From Vibrio sp. HB236076 (GTDB lineage: Bacteria; Pseudomonadota; Gammaproteobacteria; Enterobacterales; Vibrionaceae), in NCBI RefSeq assembly GCF_040957575.1, contig NZ_CP162601.1, positions 744,001 through 808,000 on the forward strand: DNA of 64,000 nt, read 5' to 3'. Position numbers and translations under genes: made by a program. Position 1 is the stretch's first letter. Each line of letters opens with the position of its first letter. Of this stretch, positions 10,150-18,229 are shown piece by piece. Below the pieces are notes generated by a model. It was not told the origin of the DNA, made no database searches, and saw only the letters and a program-made list of their open reading frames with translations.

Positions 10150-11520
10150 TTATTGGATGACGAGGTATATCTGACGCTGACCGCGTTGAATATTCAAGGC
10201 CAATACGCCGTCGTTGTTTTCAACCACCTTGCGAAAATCGGCGATGTTTTTCACGCGTTGGCGGTTAACACCGATGATGATGTCGTCTTTTTCCAGTTGG
10301 TAGCGCTGCGCTGGTGAGTCTTTTGCCACATTGGTGACTTTCACCCCTTGGATAGGATCGCTCGAGGTGGTATTGCTCAGCTCCGCCCCTTGTAAGCCTT
10401 CGTGCATTTTGGACGCGTCGGCTTTGGTGCTGGTGGCTTCACCTAAGGTCACTTCAAAGGTTCTTTGTTTGCCATCGCGAACCACGCCAATTTCAATCTC
10501 TTTGCCTGCGCCTAAGGTGGCCACTTTGGCGCGTAACTCGGCGAAGCTATCGATGGATTTGCCGTTGAGTGAAGTAATAATATCACCGGCTTTTAGCCCC
10601 GCTTTATCGGCAGCGCTGTCGGGCACGACTTGGTTTACAAATGCACCGTGACTGGAATCATAGCCAATCGCATCGGCGAGCGCATTGGTGATTTCACCCC
10701 CTTGTACGCCGAGTAAACCGCGTTTCACTTCACCAAATTCAAGGATTTGTTCGGTGAGGTTTTTTACCATGTTCGATGGGATGGCAAAACCGATACCGAC
10801 GTTACCACCGCTTGGGCCTAAGATGGCGGTGTTAATGCCGATCAACTCGCCATTGAGGTTGACCAATGCGCCACCGGAATTACCGCTGTTGATGGCGGCG
10901 TCGGTTTGGATAAAGTTTTCAAAGTTTTCGATGTTGAGCCCGCTGCGACCGAGTGCTGAAACAATCCCCGAGGTCACAGTTTGCCCCAAGCCAAAGGGGT
11001 TGCCAATCGCGACAGAAAAGTCACCGACGCGCAAGCTGTCGGAGTCGGCCATCTTTATCGCGGTGAGGTTTTTGGCTTTTTTGTCTAATTTAACCAGGGC
11101 AATATCAGACATCTCATCACTGCCAATCACCTCGCCTTGATATTCACGTCCATCGTGTAATTGGACCTTGATGGAGTTAGCGCCTTTGACCACGTGGTAG
11201 TTAGTCACGATTAAGCGCTGTTTGGCATCGATCACAACACCAGAGCCTAAGCCGCGAAACGGCCGCTCTTGAACTTGCTCGGTTGGAAAGTCTGGACCAA
11301 AGAAAAAGCGGAACTGATCTGGAATCTTACTGCGTTCAATCTGTTTGCCTTCAACGGCGATACTCACAACCGCCGGTGTGACCTTCTCCAGCATCGGCGC
11401 CAAGCTAGGCATGGCCTGGCCATTAATATTGTTGGGAATGGCGGCTTGGGTGGTCACTGGGGCCAAAGCGGCAGACAAACTCAGAGATAAGGCCGTTAAT
11501 ACAAGTAAAGGTTTTTTCAT
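10150..11520 (-). CDS. degQ: Periplasmic serine protease/chaperone DegQ (DegP family)
   Basis: A 456-residue periplasmic quality-control protease. A Sec signal peptide of about 27 residues ends TTQA before AIPN. Catalytic residues are His109 (VTNYHVV), Asp139 (EMSDIALV) and Ser215 (NSGNSGGAL). Two PDZ domains follow (about 270-365 and 375-455). Length (456, like E. coli DegQ at 455) and linkage to degS favour DegQ over DegP, though vibrios often have only this one enzyme. A sigma-E-like promoter lies about 120 bp upstream (11639-11666). Confidence 0.93.
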   Translation of the reverse strand: MKKPLLVLTALSLSLSAALAPVTTQAAIPNNINGQAMPSLAPMLEKVTPAVVSIAVEGKQIERSKIPDQFRFFFGPDFPTEQVQERPFRGLGSGVVIDAKQRLIVTNYHVVKGANSIKVQLHDGREYQGEVIGSDEMSDIALVKLDKKAKNLTAIKMADSDSLRVGDFSVAIGNPFGLGQTVTSGIVSALGRSGLNIENFENFIQTDAAINSGNSGGALVNLNGELIGINTAILGPSGGNVGIGFAIPSNMVKNLTEQILEFGEVKRGLLGVQGGEITNALADAIGYDSSHGAFVNQVVPDSAADKAGLKAGDIITSLNGKSIDSFAELRAKVATLGAGKEIEIGVVRDGKQRTFEVTLGEATSTKADASKMHEGLQGAELSNTTSSDPIQGVKVTNVAKDSPAQRYQLEKDDIIIGVNRQRVKNIADFRKVVENNDGVLALNIQRGQRQIYLVIQ

Positions 11521-11638
11521 CCTAACACTCCTCTCAAGGTGGAGCCTATTGCCAGTCTTGGAAATAAGCCAATCATAAATGGGGGCCTAGTCCTATTCAT
11601 ATTGGCTGGAGTCACTGTTTTCAATAGGCAGTCGAAGA

Positions 11639-11666
11639 TTATGACCTAAGCGTAAAGCAAAAGTTC
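11639..11666 (-). promoter_or_regulatory. Candidate sigma-E promoter for degQ
   Basis: Minus-strand GAACTT, a 16-bp spacer and TCATAA. The -35 and spacing fit the sigma-E consensus (GGAACTT, about 16 bp, TCTGA or TCAAA). It partly overlaps an inverted repeat (GCGTAAAG at 11650-11657 with CTTTACGC at 11668-11675), which may be a weak zapG terminator. Confidence 0.45.
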
Positions 11667-11704
11667 ACTTTACGCTGACAGAGTGCCTTAAACGGTGTGA
11701 TTGG

Positions 11705-12196
11705 TTACGATTTGGCTTTGGAAGAGGCATTTGTTTTATTGTTGTCGCTATCGGGCTCGTCACCAGAATAATCTTTGGGCTGAACGCTGATTTCATCGCT
11801 GCTTGCCGATTTGTCTTCACCGGTCTCGGTTAAAGCGGGGTCGAGCTCGCTTTGAGGTGCTTCTGAGGGTTCTTCTTCCGCTTGACTTGCTTCAGGGGCG
11901 GCCTTTTTGTCAAATGGGTTGTCTTGGGCTGGCAGATTTGGCAATAGCTCTTTCACGCCAGAGACCATGTGTTGGTGCAGTTTGCGCTGCTGCTTGTCTA
12001 GGCCGTCTAACATTTCAGCGGTTTCGGCAAAGTGATCAGCCAACTCTTGGCGTTGCTGTTCTAGCGCGTATTTCGCGGTTTCCAATTCTTTGTTGATGTC
12101 TTTTTGTTTGCGGTATTGCGGGCTGGCGACACGGGTGATTAAGATTCCGAATAGGGTGCCTACCAACAGGCCGATCAGGGCGTACATCCAAGGCAT
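11705..12196 (-). CDS. zapG: ZapG/YhcB envelope and division factor (DUF1043)
   Basis: A 163-residue inner-membrane protein. One N-terminal transmembrane helix (about residues 4-21) is followed by a cytoplasmic coiled coil (about 30-85, KQKDINKELETAKYALEQQRQEL), then an acidic, low-complexity tail rich in Glu, Ser and Asp. This is the DUF1043/YhcB pattern. In E. coli YhcB affects cell division and the balance of envelope synthesis. It is divergent from zapE and upstream of degQ, the conserved neighbourhood. Tail length varies widely in the family. Confidence 0.88.
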   Translation of the reverse strand: MPWMYALIGLLVGTLFGILITRVASPQYRKQKDINKELETAKYALEQQRQELADHFAETAEMLDGLDKQQRKLHQHMVSGVKELLPNLPAQDNPFDKKAAPEASQAEEEPSEAPQSELDPALTETGEDKSASSDEISVQPKDYSGDEPDSDNNKTNASSKAKS

Positions 12197-12482
12197 AACT
12201 GCTCCTTATATTTGTTGTTAACAGTCTGTTTTCTGCAAAGTTACACACAGCGAAAGAGCATGTTACTATGGCTGAAATAGGCGATAAAGCAAAATAACGT
12301 AAGCTGTTGTGTGGATCTCACAAATGCTTGTGTGGCGATAGAAATGAGTAAGGGGGCGCGCTTGGGTGACGCTTCTTGTTTATTTTTATGTCTACGGCAA
12401 GCTCATGGGGTCTCACTGCGAGACGTTTATTGCGTTGTCCGCTTTGATTATCACACTTTTCATTTGGTGACATGGCGTAACA

Positions 12483-13598
12483 ATGACCCCACTAACACAC
12501 TATCAGCACGATATCGAACACAACGGTTTTCACGCCGACGAAACGCAACAGCAAGCGGTGTTGGCATTAGAGCAGCTTTACCAGCAAATGGTCGAGTATT
12601 GGCAGCAACCGATACCGGAAAAACCCAAAGGAGTGAGCCGTTTGTGGCGCAAAACACCCCCCGCTCCTAAAGCGCCGTTGGGGCTGTACTTTTGGGGAGG
12701 GGTTGGCCGTGGCAAAACCTACTTGATGGATGTGTTTTTTGAGTCTTTGCCCAACGAGCGTAAAACCCGAGTTCACTTTCATCACTTTATGCAAAAAGTG
12801 CATCACGAGCTCGGCCTTTTAAAAGACCAAGTGGATCCCTTGTTAACCGTTGCTAAGCGCTTTAAACAACAAGCCGACATCATTTGTTTTGATGAATTCT
12901 TCGTGTCTGATATTACTGATGCGATGATTTTAGGCACTCTGTTTGAAGCCATGTTTGCCGAGGATATGGTGTTAGTGGCGACGTCAAACATCGAACCAGA
13001 AAACCTGTACCGCAATGGTTTACAGCGAGCGAGGTTCTTACCAGCGATTGAGCTTATTAAGCAGCGCTGTCAAGTCATGAACGTCGACAGCGGCGTCGAC
13101 TATCGCCTGCGAACCTTAGAACAAGCGGAGATTTATCACTGGCCTTTAGATGACGCTGCCGAACAACAGCTTAAAGACACGTTTCAATCCCTAACTCAAA
13201 CAAGGGTGCCTCAACAAGGGGCGGTGGTGGACATCAACCATCGTCAACTCGAGGTATTAGGCGCTGAAAAAGGGGTGTTAATGGCCAGTTTTGCTCAGCT
13301 TTGTCAAACGGCGCGCAGTCAAAACGATTACATCGAATTGGCGAAGCGCTATCACACCGTACTGCTGGTGGATGTGATTGCGATGGATGAAAAGGTCGAT
13401 GATGCCGCGCGTCGATTCATTGCCTTGGTTGACGAGTTCTATGAATGTAATGTGGTGTTGATGATGTCGGCACAAGTGGCGCTCACACAACTGTACCAAG
13501 GAGGCCGCTTGGCGTTTGAGTTTCAGCGTTGCCAATCTCGGTTGATTGAGATGCAAAGCAAAGACTATTTACACCAAGGACATTTGTCACTCCAGTAA
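12483..13598 (+). CDS. zapE: Cell-division ATPase ZapE (AFG1 family)
   Basis: A 371-residue cytosolic AAA-type ATPase. The P-loop is GGVGRGKT (72-79) and Walker B is IICFDEFFVSD. In E. coli ZapE binds FtsZ and affects ring stability, especially under low oxygen or heat. The ATG is preceded only by a weak ribosome-binding site (TGGTGACATGGCG), but the N-terminus aligns with family members. It is transcribed away from zapG; the 286-bp spacer between them shows no confident promoter. Confidence 0.92.
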   Translation: MTPLTHYQHDIEHNGFHADETQQQAVLALEQLYQQMVEYWQQPIPEKPKGVSRLWRKTPPAPKAPLGLYFWGGVGRGKTYLMDVFFESLPNERKTRVHFHHFMQKVHHELGLLKDQVDPLLTVAKRFKQQADIICFDEFFVSDITDAMILGTLFEAMFAEDMVLVATSNIEPENLYRNGLQRARFLPAIELIKQRCQVMNVDSGVDYRLRTLEQAEIYHWPLDDAAEQQLKDTFQSLTQTRVPQQGAVVDINHRQLEVLGAEKGVLMASFAQLCQTARSQNDYIELAKRYHTVLLVDVIAMDEKVDDAARRFIALVDEFYECNVVLMMSAQVALTQLYQGGRLAFEFQRCQSRLIEMQSKDYLHQGHLSLQ

Positions 13599-13668
13599 TC
13601 GGCACTGGGGGGCACACGGCACTCTTTATCATCGGGCAGAAAAAATCCGATTTTTTAGTAAAAAAAGA

Positions 13669-13696
13669 TGATTTTTTCTGCGCACTTCTCTATAAT
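13669..13696 (+). promoter_or_regulatory. rplM-rpsI promoter
   Basis: A perfect TATAAT at 13691-13696 is followed by a GC-rich start region. The -35 region (TGATTT at 16 bp) is poor, but A/T tracts upstream (13640-13677) could act as an UP element, as is usual for ribosomal-protein promoters. Confidence 0.6.
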
Positions 13697-13841
13697 CCTG
13701 CGACCCACCGTTACTGCAGGCTGGTTTTTTTAACCATGCCGAGAGTGCCAACCACTCGAAGGGGTGATGAATGGGCTCTTAGACAGTGGGAGCATAAGAG
13801 CTCCTTTAAGTGTAAAATTTAACAAACGGGTTATTATTAGC
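13697..13841 (+). promoter_or_regulatory. rplM mRNA leader, possible L13 autoregulatory element
   Basis: About 140 bases of untranslated leader contain two inverted repeats: CGAGAGTG/CACTCG near 13739-13758 and GCTCTTA (13775-13781) with TAAGAGC (13795-13801) around a 13-base loop. Ribosomal protein L13 is known to repress its own operon through the leader in E. coli. That this leader is the L13 target is inference from position and structure. Confidence 0.45.
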
Positions 13842-14270
13842 ATGAAAACTTTCGTTGCTAAACCAGAAACTGTAAAACGCGACTGGTATGTTGTAGACGC
13901 AGAAGGTAAAACTCTTGGTCGTCTAGCAAGTGAAATTGCATCTCGCCTACGTGGCAAACACAAAGCAGAATACACTCCTCACGTTGACACTGGCGATTAC
14001 ATCGTTGTTGTAAACGCAGAGAAAGTAGCTGTAACTGGTAACAAAGCAAAAAACAAAGTGTACTACCGTCACACTGAGTTCCCTGGCGGCCTAAAATCAA
14101 TGACTTTCGAAAAGTTAATTGATCACAAGCCTGAGATGGCTCTTGAGCTTGCAATCAAAGGTATGTTACCACGTGGTCCTCTTGGCCGTGCTATGTACCG
14201 TAAGCTAAAAGTTTACGCGGGCGCTGAGCACAACCATGTTGCTCAACAACCTAAAGTACTAGACATCTAA
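13842..14270 (+). CDS. rplM: 50S ribosomal protein L13
   Basis: A 142-residue L13, an early assembly protein of the large subunit. The ATG at 13842 ([20 protein letters not shown]) is chosen over the longer open frame because it matches the family N-terminus and exact length. The family signature is present ([31 protein letters not shown]). Codon use is strongly biased toward the highly expressed set (CGT, GGT, AAC, CTA), unlike most neighbours. rpsI follows after 15 bp. Confidence 0.98.
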   Translation: MKTFVAKPETVKRDWYVVDAEGKTLGRLASEIASRLRGKHKAEYTPHVDTGDYIVVVNAEKVAVTGNKAKNKVYYRHTEFPGGLKSMTFEKLIDHKPEMALELAIKGMLPRGPLGRAMYRKLKVYAGAEHNHVAQQPKVLDI

Positions 14271-14285
14271 TTGGGGATTTCGAAA

Positions 14286-14678
14286 ATGGCAGAGAATCAA
14301 TACTACGGCACTGGCCGTCGCAAAAGCTCAGCTGCACGTGTTTTCATTAAACCAGGCAGCGGTAACATCGTAATCAACAAGCGTAGCCTTGATGAGTACT
14401 TCGGTCGTCCAACTTCTCGTATGGTTGTTAAACAACCTCTTGAGCTTGTTGAAATGACTGAGAAGCTAGACCTATACATCACTGTTTCTGGTGGTGGTAT
14501 CTCTGGTCAAGCGGGTGCAATTCGTCACGGTATCACTCGTGCTCTTATGGAGTACGATGAGTCTCTACGTCCAGCACTACGCGCAGCGGGTTATGTAACT
14601 CGTGATGCTCGTCGCGTTGAGCGTAAGAAAGTTGGTCTACGTAAAGCACGTCGTCGTCCACAGTTCTCAAAACGTTAA
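14286..14678 (+). CDS. rpsI: 30S ribosomal protein S9
   Basis: A 130-residue S9. The C-terminal tail ending RRPQFSKR reaches the P-site tRNA. The start at 14286 ([15 protein letters not shown]) has GGGGA upstream and gives the exact family length; an upstream in-frame start would add five unrelated residues. Codon bias is high, as in rplM. A terminator follows at 14717-14744, and the petABC genes that usually come next in vibrios are missing. Confidence 0.98.
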   Translation: MAENQYYGTGRRKSSAARVFIKPGSGNIVINKRSLDEYFGRPTSRMVVKQPLELVEMTEKLDLYITVSGGGISGQAGAIRHGITRALMEYDESLRPALRAAGYVTRDARRVERKKVGLRKARRRPQFSKR

Positions 14679-14716
14679 TCTTCGCGATTGCGTTTCAACC
14701 CTTTGGGTTGTGGTTC

Positions 14717-14744
14717 AAAAGCTCGGCTTATGCCGGGCTTTTTT
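14717..14744 (+). terminator. Terminator after rpsI
   Basis: AAAAGCTCGGC and GCCGGGCTTTT form a 9-bp core stem (one G-U pair) with a TTAT loop, followed by a T-run. Confidence 0.9.
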
Positions 14745-14945
14745 ATTATCTCTCGTGCTCAATGTCTCCTCTCAAATCATCCTTTCACAAACGTTTTAGC
14801 GATGGTGTCTTTCTGTTCCTGTTCTGCTTTACAACAACCGATGCGCGAACAGGCTCGGCAATTGGCTTGGTTGTCAAACATTGTTTGTGTATTGATGTCA
14901 AGTTAAATGGCATTTCTTCGTCAGGTAGTTGTGGCTTGTTGAACA

Positions 14946-14974
14946 TGAAATATGCTATTATTACCTGCTAAAAT
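14946..14974 (+). promoter_or_regulatory. Candidate sspA-sspB promoter (extended -10)
   Basis: TAAAAT at 14969-14974 is preceded by TGC, giving an extended -10. The matching -35 (TGAAAT) is weak. It lies 56 bp before the sspA ATG. Confidence 0.42.
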
Positions 14975-15030
14975 AAAATAATTTTTTGGAAGATTAACTT
15001 CCAATTCTAAAGTGTGTTCTGGAGGGCTCC

Positions 15031-15666
15031 ATGGCGATTGCTGCCAACAAACGTTCTGTTATGACTCTATTTTCAAGTGCGACGGATTTATACAGCCATC
15101 AGGTTCGCATTGTACTGGCGGAAAAAGGGGTCAGTGTTGAGGTTGAATTAACCGAACAAGGTCAATTACCTGCTGAGTTGAAACCAGGTAACCCATACGG
15201 CTCTATTCCAACCTTGGTTGATCGCGAGTTGATGCTTTACGATTCAAAAATCATCATGGAATACTTGGACGAGCGTTTCCCTCATCCACCCCTGATGCCC
15301 GTTTACCCGGTCGCTCGTGGTAACAGCCGTAAAATGATGTACCGCATCGAGCGCGATTGGTACAAGTTGGCTTATGCGATTGAAAAAGGGTCAATGGAAG
15401 AGGCGGATAAGGCTCGTGCGCAGTTGCGTGAAGAGTTGATTGGTTTGGAGCCTGTGTTCAAGGAATACGAATACTTTATGAGCGAAGAGTTCAGCTTGGT
15501 CGATTGTTTCCTTGCTCCGCTATTGTGGCGTTTACCGGAATACGGTATCGATTTGCCTACCGCGAATGCAAAAGAAATCAAAAATTACATGAACCGCGTG
15601 TTCGACCGCGATTCATTTTTGGCGTCATTGACCGAAGCTGAACGTGAAATGCGATTAATGCGCTAA
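15031..15666 (+). CDS. sspA: Stringent starvation protein A
   Basis: A 211-residue GST-fold protein without GST activity in its characterised relatives. SspA binds the sigma-70 RNA polymerase holoenzyme and adjusts transcription in stationary phase and starvation. The N-terminal thioredoxin-like half (MTLFSSATDLYSHQVRIVLAEKG) and helical C-terminal half are clear. GGAGGG precedes the ATG, and the start MAIAANKRSVMTLF matches the family exactly. sspB follows 14 bp after its stop. Confidence 0.95.
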   Translation: MAIAANKRSVMTLFSSATDLYSHQVRIVLAEKGVSVEVELTEQGQLPAELKPGNPYGSIPTLVDRELMLYDSKIIMEYLDERFPHPPLMPVYPVARGNSRKMMYRIERDWYKLAYAIEKGSMEEADKARAQLREELIGLEPVFKEYEYFMSEEFSLVDCFLAPLLWRLPEYGIDLPTANAKEIKNYMNRVFDRDSFLASLTEAEREMRLMR

Positions 15667-15680
15667 GCGCGATTGGGATT

Positions 15681-16163
15681 ATGGATATAGAAAACATGAC
15701 ACCACGACGCCCATATATGCTCAGAGCATATTATGATTGGCTCGTGAATAATGATTTGACTCCTCACTTAGTGGTTCAAGCGACCTTGCCGGGCGTACGA
15801 GTGCCAGAAGAGTTTGTCCAAGATGGGCAAATTGTGCTGAATATTGCGCCTCGTGCGGTTGGTAACTTAGAGCTTGGTAACGACACCATCAGTTTTAATG
15901 CTCGTTTTGGTGGTCGTCCACATAATGTGATTGTGCCTATGTATGCGATTCAGGCGATTTACGCGCGTGAAAACGGCGCTGGAACCATGTTTGAGCCTGA
16001 AGATGCTTACCTCGATATTGAGGAGGGTCTGATCGATAGCCTGCTAGAAGAGGACTCGCCAAGTGTGAACCTAACGGTAACCGATGGTGATGTTCCCGAT
16101 GACAGCGAGCCACCGGCAGAGCCACCGAAAAAAGGTAAACCCAGCCTACGTGTGGTCAAGTAA
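15681..16163 (+). CDS. sspB: ClpXP adaptor SspB
   Basis: A 160-residue adaptor that delivers ssrA-tagged proteins, and the cleaved RseA fragment, to ClpXP. The folded domain (about 1-120, with TPHLVVQATLPGVRVP and GQIVLNIAPRAVGNLELG) is followed by a flexible acidic, proline-rich linker and the ClpX-binding tail GKPSLRVVK. Because SspB helps degrade RseA after DegS cuts it, it acts in the same sigma-E pathway as degS about 6 kb upstream. A strong terminator follows. Confidence 0.95.
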   Translation: MDIENMTPRRPYMLRAYYDWLVNNDLTPHLVVQATLPGVRVPEEFVQDGQIVLNIAPRAVGNLELGNDTISFNARFGGRPHNVIVPMYAIQAIYARENGAGTMFEPEDAYLDIEEGLIDSLLEEDSPSVNLTVTDGDVPDDSEPPAEPPKKGKPSLRVVK

Positions 16164-16179
16164 GTCCCGATAGCGAGTT

Positions 16180-16211
16180 AAAAAACAGCACCTGATGTGC
16201 TGTTTTTTTTT
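16180..16211 (+). terminator. Terminator after sspB
   Basis: A stem ACAGCAC/GTGCTGT with a CTGAT loop (16185-16203), preceded by A residues and followed by eight or more T residues. Confidence 0.9.
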
Positions 16212-16483
16212 GGTCTGATGAAAGCGCAAAGCCACTTTAAATGAAGGAACAACAAATCGCCTGAGCGCTCTGCTAGAGCGAAGAAAAAGAGCGGCAGCGA
16301 CTGATAGTAATCTTACTCAATCGCGGGTTAGAAAACTTGATCACGTCGTTAAGAAAATAACATGGAGAATAACGATTTAGATTTCGTTTTTGATCAGAAA
16401 AGGTTTACCTTGTTCTCAAGCTCTTTCCTGCGCTGTCACTCTTCACAAACTTAATCCGATTGGTATGACTTGTTTCACGCGCT

Positions 16484-16523
16484 GGGTGTCCTAGTTTGTC
16501 TATGGGTGTCTTAGTTTGTCGCA
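16484..16523 (+). repeat. Two tandem 20-bp direct repeats
   Basis: Copies at 16484-16503 and 16504-16523 share GGGTGTC-TAGTTTGTC, with one mismatch in the first 17 bases. No function is evident. Confidence 0.75.
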
Positions 16524-16528
16524 GAGAT

Positions 16529-16556
16529 AAAAAAGCCACTGCGTATCGGCAGTGGC
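16529..16556 (-). terminator. Terminator after dolP
   Basis: GCCACTGC/GCAGTGGC, an 8-bp perfect stem, with six A residues on the plus strand that give a U-run in minus-strand RNA. Confidence 0.88.
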
Positions 16557-16577
16557 GATTGGATGACGGATGTCGTG

Positions 16578-17267
16578 TTATTGATAGGTGAAGATCTGTA
16601 CTTCTTGATCGGCGCTGTCGGCTTGCTCGTCAACGTCGTTGGTTTGTGCCTCTGGTGGCGCGCTTGCTGGCTCGGCCTGAAGCTGCTCAATAGGGACGGC
16701 CTCGGCTTGCCCGTATTGGAAAGCCCGCACCACTTTGTTAACCCCAGAAACATTACGCGCAATGTCAGTGGCAATTTGAGCTTGCTGCTCGGTGACGTAA
16801 CCAAAGAGGTAGACTTCGTTATCTTCGGTGATCACGCGGATTTTTACCCCGTTTAAATCCGAGTTAGTGAGTAACTGAGATTTGATTTTGGTGGTGATCC
16901 ACGTGTCTTCGCTAATGCCGGATAAAGGCAAGGGCTCTTGAATTTTGAGTTCGTTATTGAGGTTTTTAACTCCGGATAATTCACGAACCTTAGTGCCAAT
17001 TTCTTGCTTGATGGCCTGGGTTGGGGCTTGGCCGAGTAACACCACATTGCCTTGATAGGAAGCGGCGACTAATCGAACTTTGTAATTGTATGGCGCTTTG
17101 TTACCGATCGCGACGATGTCGAGTTCCAGGTTTTTGTCTTGCCAAATTTCTTGGGTTGTTCGCTTGTCGGTCACCACATTGACGGTGGTTGCGGCACCGG
17201 CGAGAAATATCCCGGCACACCCGGTCAGGTGTAAACTCAATAAAACTGCTGCGAGAAAGCGCCACAT
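16578..17267 (-). CDS. dolP: DolP (YraP), dual-BON-domain lipoprotein
   Basis: A 229-residue outer-membrane lipoprotein. The lipobox LTGC puts the lipidated Cys at about residue 17. Two BON domains follow (about 45-115 and 120-190, each with the LVAASYQGNVVLLGQ or VITEDNEVYLFGYV type of strand). In E. coli DolP binds anionic phospholipids, supports BAM function and envelope integrity and is linked to sigma-E. After the second BON domain there is an extra acidic, Ala/Glu/Pro-rich tail of about 40 residues not present in the 191-residue E. coli protein. It starts two bases after the diaA stop. Confidence 0.9.
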   Translation of the reverse strand: MWRFLAAVLLSLHLTGCAGIFLAGAATTVNVVTDKRTTQEIWQDKNLELDIVAIGNKAPYNYKVRLVAASYQGNVVLLGQAPTQAIKQEIGTKVRELSGVKNLNNELKIQEPLPLSGISEDTWITTKIKSQLLTNSDLNGVKIRVITEDNEVYLFGYVTEQQAQIATDIARNVSGVNKVVRAFQYGQAEAVPIEQLQAEPASAPPEAQTNDVDEQADSADQEVQIFTYQ

Positions 17268-17269
17268 AG

Positions 17270-17863
<594 letters not shown>

Positions 17864-18229
17864 TCAATCCTGAGTTATTGCATTAGTGATCCAATCGATG
17901 TGTTTGCCTTGTTGGTGAATGGCAACCACATCAAAACGCATTGCTTGATGATACACATTTAGCCCTTGTTTTGTGAGCCAAAAATGCGCGCAACGAATGA
18001 TTTTTTTCGCTTTACTTGCCGTGACCATCTCGGCGGCATGACCAAACTGCTGGTGTTGGCGATATTTTACTTCGACAAAGATCACCGTATCGCCTTGTTG
18101 GCATATCAGGTCAATTTCGCCCATTTTGCACTGAAAGTTTTGTGCTAAACAGCGAAGGCCTTGCCGCTCTAGATACTGGCGAGCAACGCCTTCGTAGGAG
18201 TGACCAATGTCACGTCCCTGGCTAGTCAT
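17864..18229 (-). CDS. yraN: YraN (UPF0102) nuclease-like protein
   Basis: A 121-residue UPF0102 protein. The core GEIDLICQQGDTVIFVEVKYR (about residues 37-57) is the PD-(D/E)XK nuclease-like motif with Asp, Glu and Lys in the right order. Biological function is not firmly established. It overlaps the lpoA stop by 8 bases, so translation is probably coupled. It lies in the conserved order lpoA-yraN-diaA-dolP. Confidence 0.88.
   Translation of the reverse strand: MTSQGRDIGHSYEGVARQYLERQGLRCLAQNFQCKMGEIDLICQQGDTVIFVEVKYRQHQQFGHAAEMVTASKAKKIIRCAHFWLTKQGLNVYHQAMRFDVVAIHQQGKHIDWITNAITQD

Larger units (their letters stand above)
14679..15030. other. rpsI-sspA intergenic region (352 bp), no petABC
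   Basis: It contains a small hairpin (CAACCC/GGGTTG, 14696-14710), the rpsI terminator, a 13-base palindrome (14875-14887) and a candidate sspA promoter. Several short open frames here have no ribosome-binding site, no recognisable motif and no resemblance to cytochrome bc1 subunits; I treat the span as non-coding. Confidence 0.6.
16164..16577. other. sspB-dolP convergent intergenic region (414 bp)
   Basis: It has a terminator at each end. The roughly 315 bp between them hold a perfect 6-bp hairpin (CGCTCT/AGAGCG, 16266-16280), a tandem 20-bp direct repeat (16484-16523) and no open frame with a convincing ribosome-binding site. The longest plus-strand candidate, 30 codons from 16362, is unsupported. 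Confidence 0.6.

Noticed and set aside
12311..12670. 119-codon plus-strand frame ahead of and overlapping zapE
   Set aside because: It overlaps the well-supported zapE N-terminus in another frame, and its product is arginine-rich with no recognisable domain.
14688..14971. Overlapping open frames of 65-87 codons after rpsI
   Set aside because: They lie across the rpsI terminator, lack ribosome-binding sites, show no family motif and no resemblance to PetA, PetB or PetC.
16362..16454. 30-codon frame between sspB and dolP
   Set aside because: No ribosome-binding site of note, no motif, and a frame of this length is expected by chance.
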